Assembly (NCBI GenBank): GCA_021781555.1
Contig: JAJXWQ010000017.1
Span: 1 to 49,681, forward strand
Direction: 5' to 3'
Source of the DNA: a bacterium
GTDB lineage: Bacteria > Cyanobacteriota > Sericytochromatia > S15B-MN24 > VGJW01
Length of the DNA: 49,681 bases
The notes beneath the pieces were generated by a model, which had not been told where the DNA came from, made no database searches, and saw only the letters and a list, made by a program, of their open reading frames with translations. Position numbers and translations under genes: made by a program. Positions 26,191 to 33,829 of the stretch are shown in pieces. Numbering within the stretch: position 1 is the stretch's first letter; each line of letters opens with the position of its first letter.

Positions 26191-26973
26191 CTACTGCTTG
26201 AGCTGGTTGGCTTCGCTCAGCATGGTATCGGAGGTCTGAATTGCCTTGGAATTGGCCTCGTAGGCCCTCTGGGCCGTGATGAGGTTGACCATCTCATCCA
26301 CGACACGCACGTTCGACTGTTCAAGGTAGCCCTGGAGAATCGACCCGGTCCCTTCCGCTTCCGGCAAGCTTTCCTGCGGATCTCCGGAGGCCTGGGTCTG
26401 CAGCAGCAGGTTGCCGCCGGCCGAAGACAGGCCGGCCGGGTTCATGAAGCGCACCAGGGAGAGCTGGCCGAGGGTGTTCTGCTGACCGTTCACCTGGGCC
26501 GTGATCACGCCTTCCTGGCTGACGGTGATGTTCTGGGCGCCCTGGGGGATCGTGATCTGCGGTGACAGGGGGAGGCCCTCGTCATTGACGACCGTGCCAT
26601 CCCTGTCGACCTTGAAGCTGCCGTCGCGGGTGTAGGCGATCGTGCCGTCGTTCTGCTGGACCTGGAAGAAGCCGTCGCCCTGGATGGTGAGATCGAGCGG
26701 ATTGCCGGTCTGTTCGAAATCTCCCTGCGAGAAGATCTTGGTGGTCGCGACCGGGCGAACTCCCGTTCCGACCTGCTCGCCCACGGGCGTGGACGTGCCC
26801 TGACTGACCGGCACGCCCGCCGCGGTTGCCGTGCGATAGAGAAGATCCTGGAATTCAGCCCGCTGCCGCTTGAACCCGGGTGTGTTGACGTTCGCGAGGT
26901 TGTTCGAAATAACGTCGATGTTCAGCTGCTGCGCCTGCATTCCGCTGGCGGCGCTGTACAACGCTCCCATCAT
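26191..26973 (-). CDS. flgG: Flagellar distal rod protein FlgG
   Basis: 260 aa, standard size. N-terminal ALYSAASGMQAQQLNIDVIS with NNLANVNTPGFKR. Central GDFEQTGNPLDLTIQGDGFF. C-terminal LEQSNVRVVDEMVNLITAQR and AYEANSKAIQTSDTML. Forms the distal rod through the peptidoglycan. GAGG lies 12 nt before the ATG. Confidence 0.96.
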   Translation of the reverse strand: MMGALYSAASGMQAQQLNIDVISNNLANVNTPGFKRQRAEFQDLLYRTATAAGVPVSQGTSTPVGEQVGTGVRPVATTKIFSQGDFEQTGNPLDLTIQGDGFFQVQQNDGTIAYTRDGSFKVDRDGTVVNDEGLPLSPQITIPQGAQNITVSQEGVITAQVNGQQNTLGQLSLVRFMNPAGLSSAGGNLLLQTQASGDPQESLPEAEGTGSILQGYLEQSNVRVVDEMVNLITAQRAYEANSKAIQTSDTMLSEANQLKQ

Positions 26974-27030
26974 GGCCCTGTTACCTCACTCTCGTTCCAA
27001 AAACGTCTGGCGCCAGCCGGTTCGGCGCCC

Positions 27031-27795
27031 CTACATGCGGGCGATGTCGTTCACCGCGCGGCCGAGTTCCGAGTCCTCGGTCTGGAGAGCCTTCTGCGAG
27101 CTCTCGTAGCCGCGCAGGGCCGTGATCATGTCAACCATCTCGCTGATCGGGTTGACGGTCGATTGCTCGAGGGAGCCCTGCTGCACCGCGGCTCCGGTGG
27201 CCGGCAGCTCGGTGCCAGAGACCATCTGGTAGTAGGAGTTTCCCCGCTTGACGAGCTGCTTGGCCCGATTGGCGAAATCTGCCAGCCGTAGCCGGCCCAC
27301 GATCTGGGCGCCCGCGCTCACGGTGCCGTCCTGGGCGACGTGGAACTGGCCGGTCGGCGGCAGCTGGATGAGGCCGCTGGTGGAAAGGACCGGGTTGCCC
27401 TCCGAGTCGACGAGGATCCGGTTGTTGTTGAGCTGGAAGGATCCGTTGCGGGTATAGGCCAGGCCCTGTGGAGTCTGGATCGTGAAAAAGCCGGCGCCGC
27501 GCAAACCCAGGTCGAGGGGGTTGCTGGTAGGGCGAAGGTTGCCCTGGGCATAGTCGACACTGATCCGGTCGACCGTGGTCCCGGTGGAGAGGAGGCCGAG
27601 CTTCTGCACGCTCGGATTGCCGCCGCTGGAGCCCGGGGCGATGCCGTAGATCGTCTGGTCCATCCGGGCCCGAAATGAGATGGCGTCCTGCTTGAATCCC
27701 GTGGTGTCCATGTTGGCGAGATTGTTGGCAATGATGTCCTGCTTGGCCATCTCCGTGATCATGGCTGAAGCCGCGGTGTAAATGCCTCGGACCAA
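27031..27795 (-). CDS. flgF: Flagellar rod/hook-basal body protein FlgF
   Basis: 254 aa. FlgG-like but shorter N-terminus: VRGIYTAASAMITEMAKQDI, NNLANMDTTGFK, TSNPLDLGLRGAGFF, C-terminal VNPISEMVDMITALRGYESS. The TTG at 27795, 8 nt after GGAGGA, gives the family start. An in-frame extension to 27906 codes for Pro/Gly-rich residues unlike any rod protein, so I reject it. FlgF versus a second FlgG is decided by gene order and the divergent N-terminus. Confidence 0.9.
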   Translation of the reverse strand: MVRGIYTAASAMITEMAKQDIIANNLANMDTTGFKQDAISFRARMDQTIYGIAPGSSGGNPSVQKLGLLSTGTTVDRISVDYAQGNLRPTSNPLDLGLRGAGFFTIQTPQGLAYTRNGSFQLNNNRILVDSEGNPVLSTSGLIQLPPTGQFHVAQDGTVSAGAQIVGRLRLADFANRAKQLVKRGNSYYQMVSGTELPATGAAVQQGSLEQSTVNPISEMVDMITALRGYESSQKALQTEDSELGRAVNDIARM

Positions 27796-27929
27796 GCCGC
27801 CGTTCCTCCCCGTGCAATTCGGATCAGGGCCCTGCTGGGGACGTGCGGGATCGTTCGACCCCTGCCCGCCGCCGGACGGATTCCTGACCGGCACCCTGTA
27901 CTGCATGCATCGGCTCGGTTGCCCGTTTG

Positions 27930-27980
27930 TTTAGAGCGAATTCGTTCAGAAACGATCGAGCCCGAGCCGTCGCGGCAAGT
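27930..27980 (+). repeat. Left-arm remnant of the dispersed repeat
   Basis: gagcgaattcgttcagaaac followed by gatcgagcccgagccgtc resembles the left arm of other copies (gatcgagcccga). The palindromic core is lost. It lies between the lytic transglycosylase stop and flgF. Confidence 0.5.
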
Positions 27981-27995
27981 TTGCGCCCGGGCGGG

Positions 27996-28541
27996 CTACT
28001 CAGGTCCCTGCTGGCCGAGATGCTCGCGGTAGAGGTCGAGAACGTGCTTGACGTAGTGCTGGGTCTCGGGATAGGGCGGAATGCCGTGGGCCTTGGTGAC
28101 GGCTCCGGGGCCGGCATTGTAGGCGGCGATCGCCAGCGGCAGGTTCCCGAACTTGTCGATCATGGACCGCAGGTAACGCGAGCCGCCCTCGAGGTTCTGG
28201 GTGGGATCGTAGGGATTCGTGAGGCCCATGTCCTGGGCGGTCTGCGGCATCAGCTGCATCAGGCCCATCGCACCCTTATCCGATGTCGCCGAGGGATCCC
28301 CACCCGATTCGGCCTCCACGACGGCCTGCACGAGTCGGGGGTCGAGGCCGTTCGCCTGCGCCGCCTTGGCGATCGCAGGGGCCAGCCCCTGGACCTTGTC
28401 CAGCGCTGCTTGAAAATTCCCGGGTGCCGCCGCCGCCGGAGTGTTCCCGGCCGGGCTTGCCGGCAGCGAGTCGAACCGAGATGTGATCTCGGAGATCCGT
28501 TCCAGCACGTGCGAGAGGTCGCCAGGCATGAAACCGTCCAT
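27996..28541 (-). CDS. Lytic transglycosylase (SLT domain)
   Basis: 181 aa. The SLT fold covers about 55-175: LVQAVVEAESGGDPSATSDK contains the catalytic Glu, then GAMGLMQLMPQTAQDMGL, NPYDPTQNLEGGSRYL, and LAIAAYNAGPGAV. The N-terminus lacks a Sec signal peptide, like flagellum-associated SltF-type enzymes that reach the periplasm by other routes. First gene of the flagellar cluster; likely opens murein for the rod. AAGAGG precedes the ATG. Confidence 0.88.
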   Translation of the reverse strand: MDGFMPGDLSHVLERISEITSRFDSLPASPAGNTPAAAAPGNFQAALDKVQGLAPAIAKAAQANGLDPRLVQAVVEAESGGDPSATSDKGAMGLMQLMPQTAQDMGLTNPYDPTQNLEGGSRYLRSMIDKFGNLPLAIAAYNAGPGAVTKAHGIPPYPETQHYVKHVLDLYREHLGQQGPE

Positions 28542-28586
28542 GGGCCTCTTGTACCCGAGCCGAGAACTCGGGAACCCGGCTCGAGC

Positions 28587-29873
28587 TCAGACCCCCATGA
28601 GCCAGTCGAGCTTGCGAGCGGGGTCGTCAGGCGATGCGGGCTTGCGCGGGCGCGGGCGCGACCGGGAGCTGACAGCGGCCGGCTTGGGGGGCTGGTGCCC
28701 CGAGCTCGCGGGCGAGCTGGTCGCCAGACGCTCGACCTGTTCGGCGATGGCGGCGATCGCCCGCAGCATCTCGCGCTCTGCCACGCTGCCGGTCGTTGCC
28801 GGGACCGCGAGCTCGAGCTCGCCCAAGGGAGATGCATCCGAGCTCGCGTCGACCGCCGGGTGGTCCGCGGGCTCGGGTGCGGCTTCTGGCGAGAGGACCG
28901 GCGAGGAGACCGGCTGGCGCGAGCTGGCGAGTTCGGCCTGCAGTCGCACGACCTCCTGCGAGCTGGCGTCGAGCTGCTCCGCTAGCTCGGTGCTCCGGGT
29001 GCCGGCCGAGACGAGCTGGTCTTCGAGTTCCGCGTTCCGGCGCGTGGCGACGGCGAGCTGCTCGGCGAGATCGGCTTTCTGGCCAACGATGGCCTGCAGC
29101 TTGAGGTCGGCGATCTGCATGGCTTCGGCCTGCGCGTCGGAGGCCAAGGCATCCGCGTCCGCACTCTCGGTTAGCAGGCGATCGCGCTCCTGGCGCAACT
29201 CCGAGCTCTCCGTCAGCAGGCGATCGCGCTCCTGGCGCGTCAGCATCAGTTCGTCTTGAAGTTCGGCGCGGACGCGCTCCATCCTGGCGCGCTCGGCTTC
29301 GAAACCCTGCCCCGCCTCGCCCGGACCGCCTTGTTCCTGCTGGCCTCTGGCCGCAGCAAGCTGGTCCTCGAGCTCGGCGAGCTGAGCTCGCAACGCCAGC
29401 TTTTCTGCGTCGGCGTCGGACAAGCGCAAGGCCGTGGCCCGAGCCTCGTTGGCCTCGGCCAGCTCGGATTCGAGCTGGGCCACGCGGCTCCCCGCAGACT
29501 CCAGGGCTTCGATACGTGCCAGGAGTGCCTCTCGATCGTGGCCGGCCTCGTCCTGCCGGGCCAGAGCGGCGTCGCGATCGCGCAGGGCGGCATCGCGCTG
29601 GAGGCTCAGCTCCTCGACCTGGCTATTCAGGGCCAGGATCCGGTCCTGATCCTGAACCTCCCCGGCAGGCTTCGGCGTCTCGCCGGATCGGGCCAGCGCC
29701 ACGCGCTGCTCCTCGACAACGGACTTGAGGCGCCGGTTGTCCTCACGCAGGGCGTTGTACTTGCCCTCGATGGACTTGAGGACGGCCTTGAGTTGCTCGG
29801 GCGTGATCGCTCCGAGCGGATCCCCCTCGCGCCTGAAGAGCCCCGCGATCGTCGCCTGGAGGTCCTTGAGCAA
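28587..29873 (-). CDS. Long coiled-coil protein, partner of the actin-like protein
   Basis: 428 aa. Residues 1-45 form a small folded head (MLKDLQATIAGLFRREGDPL, EQLKAVLKSIEG). A nearly continuous coiled coil covers about 45-310 (LRQERDRLLTES occurs twice in near-tandem copies). Then come a Ser/Pro/Ala-rich linker, a short helix EREMLRAIAAIAEQVERLAT, and a basic tail ending KLDWLMGV. No signal or membrane helix. Its TTG start abuts the stop of the actin-like gene (TAG|TTG), so the two are coupled. Perhaps a filament-binding or nucleation partner (inference). Confidence 0.78.
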   Translation of the reverse strand: MLKDLQATIAGLFRREGDPLGAITPEQLKAVLKSIEGKYNALREDNRRLKSVVEEQRVALARSGETPKPAGEVQDQDRILALNSQVEELSLQRDAALRDRDAALARQDEAGHDREALLARIEALESAGSRVAQLESELAEANEARATALRLSDADAEKLALRAQLAELEDQLAAARGQQEQGGPGEAGQGFEAERARMERVRAELQDELMLTRQERDRLLTESSELRQERDRLLTESADADALASDAQAEAMQIADLKLQAIVGQKADLAEQLAVATRRNAELEDQLVSAGTRSTELAEQLDASSQEVVRLQAELASSRQPVSSPVLSPEAAPEPADHPAVDASSDASPLGELELAVPATTGSVAEREMLRAIAAIAEQVERLATSSPASSGHQPPKPAAVSSRSRPRPRKPASPDDPARKLDWLMGV

Positions 29874-30908
29874 CTAAGCCTCCACGGCCTCGACCGCCGA
29901 TCGGTCGGGAATGCGCGTGACGTACTCGAAGGCGCCCTTGACGTTGAAGTACCGGCTGTCGCTGGCCAGCACGAGCGAAGCGAAATACGGATACTGGCTC
30001 AGCAGCGGGAACAGGACCTGACCGAAGCCGCCGACCAGGATCATGTTGTCGATGGAGACGTCGCGCCACACCTGCTTGACGGTCAGGGCGACGTGCTGCG
30101 CCATGAGCTCGCAGAGCCCCTGCGTGAGCTCGGCTGGAATCGAGATCTCCCGGCCGTTATCGAGGTAGCGCCCGGTCGTCACGGCCTCCATGGCGGCCAG
30201 CGGATCGACCCGGACAACCCCCTCGGCGAAGAGGCTGTCGGCGATGGCCTCGGTCAGGCGGATACCCGCGGCGGCCGTGGTGTGTCCGGAATAGCGGGGA
30301 AGTTCCTTCGGGAGCTTCACGACGACCCAGTCGGTGGCCAGGTGGCCGGGGTCGAGGACGGCCGTGAGCTCGTCGGGACTCGGGTCGAGCTGGCCCTCCA
30401 GCGTGGCCGCATAGATGGCCCCGAGCGAGCGAGGCAGGACCTCGATCTGCGCTATCTCGACCTCCATGGCTTGGCCACAGAACTCGAAGCGGTGCAAGCG
30501 CGTCCAGCGCGCGGCGCCCTGCTCGGCGTATTCCGGCCGCTTGGTGAGGAACACCGGGGTCGCCAGGCCAAGCTTGAATCGAGCCGTGCCCGCGATCTGG
30601 CGCTTGCGCACGTAAAGACCGAGGGCCGCCAGCAGGAGGACGAGGTTGAGCTCCTCGGCGAAGAGATCGATGTCGTTGACGGGGAAGAGGAACGGCTGCT
30701 CGAGCGCCTGGCGCCCGACCGAGTAAAGGTGCTTGCCTACCTTGACCGAGAGGTTGGCCGCGAGGGTCTCCTCGAGGATCTTGGCCGAGCCCCTGGACAC
30801 GACCTCGACCGGCCCACCGACGAGGGTAGGGAACGTGTACAGCGCCTCGCCGTCGTAGATCCGGATCTCGCTGCGGCCGAGATCGACGCCAAGCGTGATG
30901 AGTTCCAT
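29874..30908 (-). CDS. ParM/StbA-type actin-like ATPase
   Basis: 344 aa, actin fold. Phosphate 1 is ITLGVDLGRSEIRIY (4-18), phosphate 2 VLDPGHLATDWVVV (184-197), and the adenosine loop MILVGGFGQVLFPLL (289-303). ParM-like features include the short early strand pair TFPTLVGGPVEVV. Predicted to polymerise with ATP in the cytoplasm. It is chromosomal, with no centromere-binding ParR-like gene or iteron array beside it. Instead it is coupled to the coiled-coil gene and sits upstream of the flagellar cluster. AAGGAG precedes the ATG. Confidence 0.82.
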   Translation of the reverse strand: MELITLGVDLGRSEIRIYDGEALYTFPTLVGGPVEVVSRGSAKILEETLAANLSVKVGKHLYSVGRQALEQPFLFPVNDIDLFAEELNLVLLLAALGLYVRKRQIAGTARFKLGLATPVFLTKRPEYAEQGAARWTRLHRFEFCGQAMEVEIAQIEVLPRSLGAIYAATLEGQLDPSPDELTAVLDPGHLATDWVVVKLPKELPRYSGHTTAAAGIRLTEAIADSLFAEGVVRVDPLAAMEAVTTGRYLDNGREISIPAELTQGLCELMAQHVALTVKQVWRDVSIDNMILVGGFGQVLFPLLSQYPYFASLVLASDSRYFNVKGAFEYVTRIPDRSAVEAVEA

Positions 30909-30949
30909 GGGAGCTCCTTGAAGGGGCGCGCGGGATACGCCCTCTTGTC

Positions 30950-30955
30950 ATTCTA
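30950..30955 (-). promoter_or_regulatory. -10 element of the actin-like operon
   Basis: TAGAAT on the minus strand, about 42 nt before the ATG, with AAGGAG in the leader. The rest of the 265-nt divergent gap up to 31173 is GC-rich and shows no gene. Confidence 0.45.
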
Positions 30956-31093
30956 CGCCATGTGCAGGCGGCCGGAGCCTCGCGCCTCGCGGTGGCGCGA
31001 TCCGGCGCTCCAGCCGCAGCCCGGCGTGGAACTTGCTCGAGCTCTGCCCGGTCCCATGGTGCATGGGACCGCCCTGCCGACGAACCGGGAGGG

Positions 31094-31102
31094 TGCTATT
31101 CT
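31094..31102 (+). promoter_or_regulatory. Extended -10 promoter for the NHL lipoprotein gene
   Basis: TGCTATTCT (TG-n-TATTCT), 72 nt upstream of the GTG. The leader contains a short hairpin (cctccgagcccggagg). Confidence 0.4.
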
Positions 31103-31173
31103 CGGGGACGACCCTCGTTTCCGCCCCGGGGCCTCCGAGCCCGGAGGGCGGCACCTACCAAGGGGTGATTCCG

Positions 31174-32115
31174 GTGCTCGATCTGCGATCCCAGCCGAGG
31201 CCCCGCGCGCACCTGGCCATGGCCGCGGCGGCGTTGGCGCTGGCTGGACTGGCCGCCGGCTGCCAGAACGTCGTGCGCAAGCTGCCGCCTTACTCCGTCC
31301 GCGTCCTGGCAGCGGGCCCGGCCACCGAGATCGCGGCAGCGCCGGACGGCTCCTGGTTCGTGACGGGAGCCGGGCAGTCCTGGCGGATCCTGGCGAGCGG
31401 CGCCACGGCTTCGTGGGATCTCCCGAGGACGCCTCGCGCTCAGCCTGGCGTCTCGAAGGTTGCCGGGTTGGCGATTTCTCCCTCCGGCCGCATCGCCGTG
31501 GCCGACCCGACGAGCAATCTGGTGTGGAACGCCGGGACCGCGGCGTCGCCGAGCACGCGGGTCAAGCCGCTGGCCGGCACCGGTACAACCTTCTATCCCA
31601 TCGGGGATGGCGGCCTCGCCATCGCTGCGCAGATCGCCCACCCCGAAGGGGTCGCCTGGGGCCCCCGGGGGGATCTTTTCGTATCGGACACCGGGCACAA
31701 CCGGGTACGCTGGGTCGGCCTCGACGGCCGGATCTTCACGCTTGCTGGCAGGGGTTTCCCCGAGCCGCTCGGCGATGGCGGGCCAGCTGCCAACGCGGGC
31801 CTCTGGGAACCCGGGCCCCTGGCCACCAGCCAGGCGGGGGATGTCTTCGTGGTGGATGAAGGTCACGATCGGGTTCGCGTCATCCGCGATCGCGTCATCC
31901 GCACGGTCGCGTTCGAGTCCGGCAAGGGCCTGGCGGTCGACAGGCAGGGAACTCTCTTCGTGACCCGCAAGAAGCAAGTCGATGCCTTCGTGGATGGTCA
32001 TCGGACCGTCGTCGCGCGAGACCTGCATGCTCCGGTGGGTATCGCGGCAGATGGCCGTGGCGATCTGGCCGTTGCAGACGGAGACCGCGTCGTGCTCCTG
32101 TCGCCCCGGGGCTAG
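31174..32115 (+). CDS. NHL-repeat / six-bladed propeller lipoprotein
   Basis: 313 aa. Basic N-region, hydrophobic core and lipobox LAAGC with Cys30, so a lipoprotein. The rest is repeated propeller blades, for example AHPEGVAWGPRGDLFVSDTG with HNRVRWV, SQAGDVFVVDEGHDRVRVI, APVGIAADGRGDLAVADGDR. Such propellers bind ligands or proteins; no enzyme site is evident. GTG at 31174 is 8 nt after AAGGGG; an earlier in-frame GTG lies four codons upstream. Stands alone, followed by a degenerate repeat. Confidence 0.85.
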   Translation: MLDLRSQPRPRAHLAMAAAALALAGLAAGCQNVVRKLPPYSVRVLAAGPATEIAAAPDGSWFVTGAGQSWRILASGATASWDLPRTPRAQPGVSKVAGLAISPSGRIAVADPTSNLVWNAGTAASPSTRVKPLAGTGTTFYPIGDGGLAIAAQIAHPEGVAWGPRGDLFVSDTGHNRVRWVGLDGRIFTLAGRGFPEPLGDGGPAANAGLWEPGPLATSQAGDVFVVDEGHDRVRVIRDRVIRTVAFESGKGLAVDRQGTLFVTRKKQVDAFVDGHRTVVARDLHAPVGIAADGRGDLAVADGDRVVLLSPRG

Positions 32116-32145
32116 GAGCGGAGCTTGCGAAACGTGCGGCGCCCC

Positions 32146-32245
32146 GAGTCCAGGGCGATTTCGCCTGGCCGGGATCGGCCCGCAGGCGTCAGACAGGGCC
32201 CGGTAGCGCAGCGCAGCGACCGCGCCGAGGGACCCGTCTTCACGG
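32146..32245 (+). repeat. Degenerate copy of the dispersed palindromic repeat
   Basis: Left arm gcgatttcgcctggccggga and core about 32191-32238 (acagggcccggtagcgcagc ... gagggacccgt) with several mismatches. It lies between the lipoprotein and GH1 genes. Confidence 0.7.
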
Positions 32246-32320
32246 CCACGGCCCTCCCGGTGAAGGGCCAGAGCTGCCGCCCCTTAGCAAGACCGTGCTC
32301 ATCTCGGCGTGCATTCGTCC

Positions 32321-32326
32321 TACAAT
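32321..32326 (+). promoter_or_regulatory. -10 element upstream of the GH1 gene
   Basis: TACAAT 18 nt before the ATG at 32345. The short leader has no Shine-Dalgarno. Confidence 0.4.
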
Positions 32327-32344
32327 GTAGCCAGCTAGCACCCT

Positions 32345-33787
32345 ATGCTCGAGACGATGATTTCCGCCCGACTGTTTTTTGAGCGATTCTTCGCCGACCT
32401 GGCCGCCAAGGTCATCGCCCTCAGTCTCTTCTGGATACCGATGGCGCATCACGCGTCCACGCGTCTCGAACTTCGTCCGCGACCGGCACGGCACCCGAGC
32501 GCGCCGGTCGAGGCGATCTACCCCGAGGCCCTGCGTTTCCCCAAGGGTTTCATGTGGGGAGTCGCGGTCGCCGGGCACCAGGTCGAGGGCGACGATACGA
32601 CGTCGAGCTGGGCCCGATGGGAGGCCACCGGGCACACCCCGCAGGTTGCAGGGGAGGCGATCGACGACTGGGATCTCTATGCGGACGACATGCGTCTGGC
32701 GGCTGAGACGGGCGCCACCGCGTACCGGATGTCGATCGAGTGGAGTCGGGTCGAACCCAGGCGGGGGGTGTTCGACCGGGCCGCCCTCGCTCGCTACGTC
32801 GACATGATCGCCATGTGCCGCAGCCTCGGCATGGAGCCGATCGTGACCCTCTACCACTTCGCGTATCCGGCCTGGCTCGACCGTCCTACCCGGGGCGTGC
32901 CCGGCCCGCTCCGGGCCCGCGGATGGGCACGGAAGGACGCCGTTCCCGAGTACTCCCGCTTCGTCAAGGTCGTGGCGAAGGCCCTCGCGGGACAGGTCCA
33001 TTACTGGATCACCGTGAACGAGCCCAATGTCGAGCCTGCGCTGGGTTATTTGCTCGGGATCTTTCCCCCGGGGGACCTCAGCCCCATCGCTTACGAGGCT
33101 GCCATCCGGCACCTCGAGGAAGCGCACGTTGCGGCTTACGACATCCTCCACGCGGCGGACCCGGGCTGCGCAGTATCGACGAACATGTTCCGGATGGTTC
33201 GCCGCAGCGGGATGCGGACGACGACGCTTTTACCGGGCCTGGATCCCGCGCAGGCGATGCTGGACAAGCTCACGCACTGGCGCGATCACCCCGGCGACCC
33301 GCCGCGCTCGACGCTCGACTACATCGCCTTCGACTACTACTACGCCTTCGCCACCCTGCCGGAGATCTTCGAGGCCCGGACGTACTGGCGCTGGCCGATC
33401 TATCCCGAGGGTCTCTACGACGCCGCCGAGTACTACTACCACCGGTACCACCTACCCGAGCTCGTGGCCGAGAACGGCATGGCGACGCACAACGACATGC
33501 CACGCAAGGACGGCTGGACCCGCTCGGCGTTCCTGGTCAACCACCTGTACGAGCTGCACCGCGCGATCGCCAATGGAGTGCCGGTGATTGGATACTGCTA
33601 CTGGTCCTTGATGGACAACTACGAGTGGGGCAGCTACGCGCCGACCTTCGGGCTGTACGAGGTCGATCGCGCCGACGGTTCGCTGGCGCGCATCCCCACC
33701 CCTGCGGTCGCCGTGTATCGCGAGCTGGCCACATCCGATTCCTTGCCCATCGCTCTACTGTCTCGCTATCTTGGAAGGAAGTCCTGA
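32345..33787 (+). CDS. Glycoside hydrolase family 1 (beta-glucosidase type)
   Basis: 480 aa. The TIM-barrel GH1 domain begins near FPKGFMWGVAVAGHQVEG. Acid/base Glu226 in ITVNEPN and nucleophile Glu376 in LVAENG; also YCYWSLMDNYEWG near the C-terminus. Hydrolyses beta-glucosides or related sugars. About 55 N-terminal residues precede the domain and include a hydrophobic stretch (LAAKVIALSLFWIPM); if real this could be a membrane or export segment, but an ATG at 32441 (MAHHASTR) would remove it. It is followed 42 nt later by a glycosyltransferase, probably as one operon. Confidence 0.9.
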   Translation: MLETMISARLFFERFFADLAAKVIALSLFWIPMAHHASTRLELRPRPARHPSAPVEAIYPEALRFPKGFMWGVAVAGHQVEGDDTTSSWARWEATGHTPQVAGEAIDDWDLYADDMRLAAETGATAYRMSIEWSRVEPRRGVFDRAALARYVDMIAMCRSLGMEPIVTLYHFAYPAWLDRPTRGVPGPLRARGWARKDAVPEYSRFVKVVAKALAGQVHYWITVNEPNVEPALGYLLGIFPPGDLSPIAYEAAIRHLEEAHVAAYDILHAADPGCAVSTNMFRMVRRSGMRTTTLLPGLDPAQAMLDKLTHWRDHPGDPPRSTLDYIAFDYYYAFATLPEIFEARTYWRWPIYPEGLYDAAEYYYHRYHLPELVAENGMATHNDMPRKDGWTRSAFLVNHLYELHRAIANGVPVIGYCYWSLMDNYEWGSYAPTFGLYEVDRADGSLARIPTPAVAVYRELATSDSLPIALLSRYLGRKS

Positions 33788-33829
33788 CCGCACCCCCGCG
33801 CTGTCTGGCCCCGCGTACCCAGGAGGGAG

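Noticed and set aside
27796-27906. N-terminal extension of FlgF
   Set aside because: Residues are Pro/Gly/Asn-rich and unlike rod proteins; a good ribosome site lies directly before the TTG at 27795.
29874-30908. Plasmid partition locus (parMRC) indicating an integrated plasmid
   Set aside because: No ParR-like gene, iterons, replication or conjugation genes are present, and flanks are chromosomal flagellar genes.
31103-31173. Possible riboswitch in the leader of the lipoprotein gene
   Set aside because: Only a short hairpin is seen; no conserved riboswitch core could be recognised.
29256-31859. An 867-codon plus-strand frame
   Set aside because: It runs antisense through the actin-like gene and part of the coiled-coil gene, then continues in another frame through the NHL lipoprotein gene; all three real genes are supported by motifs.
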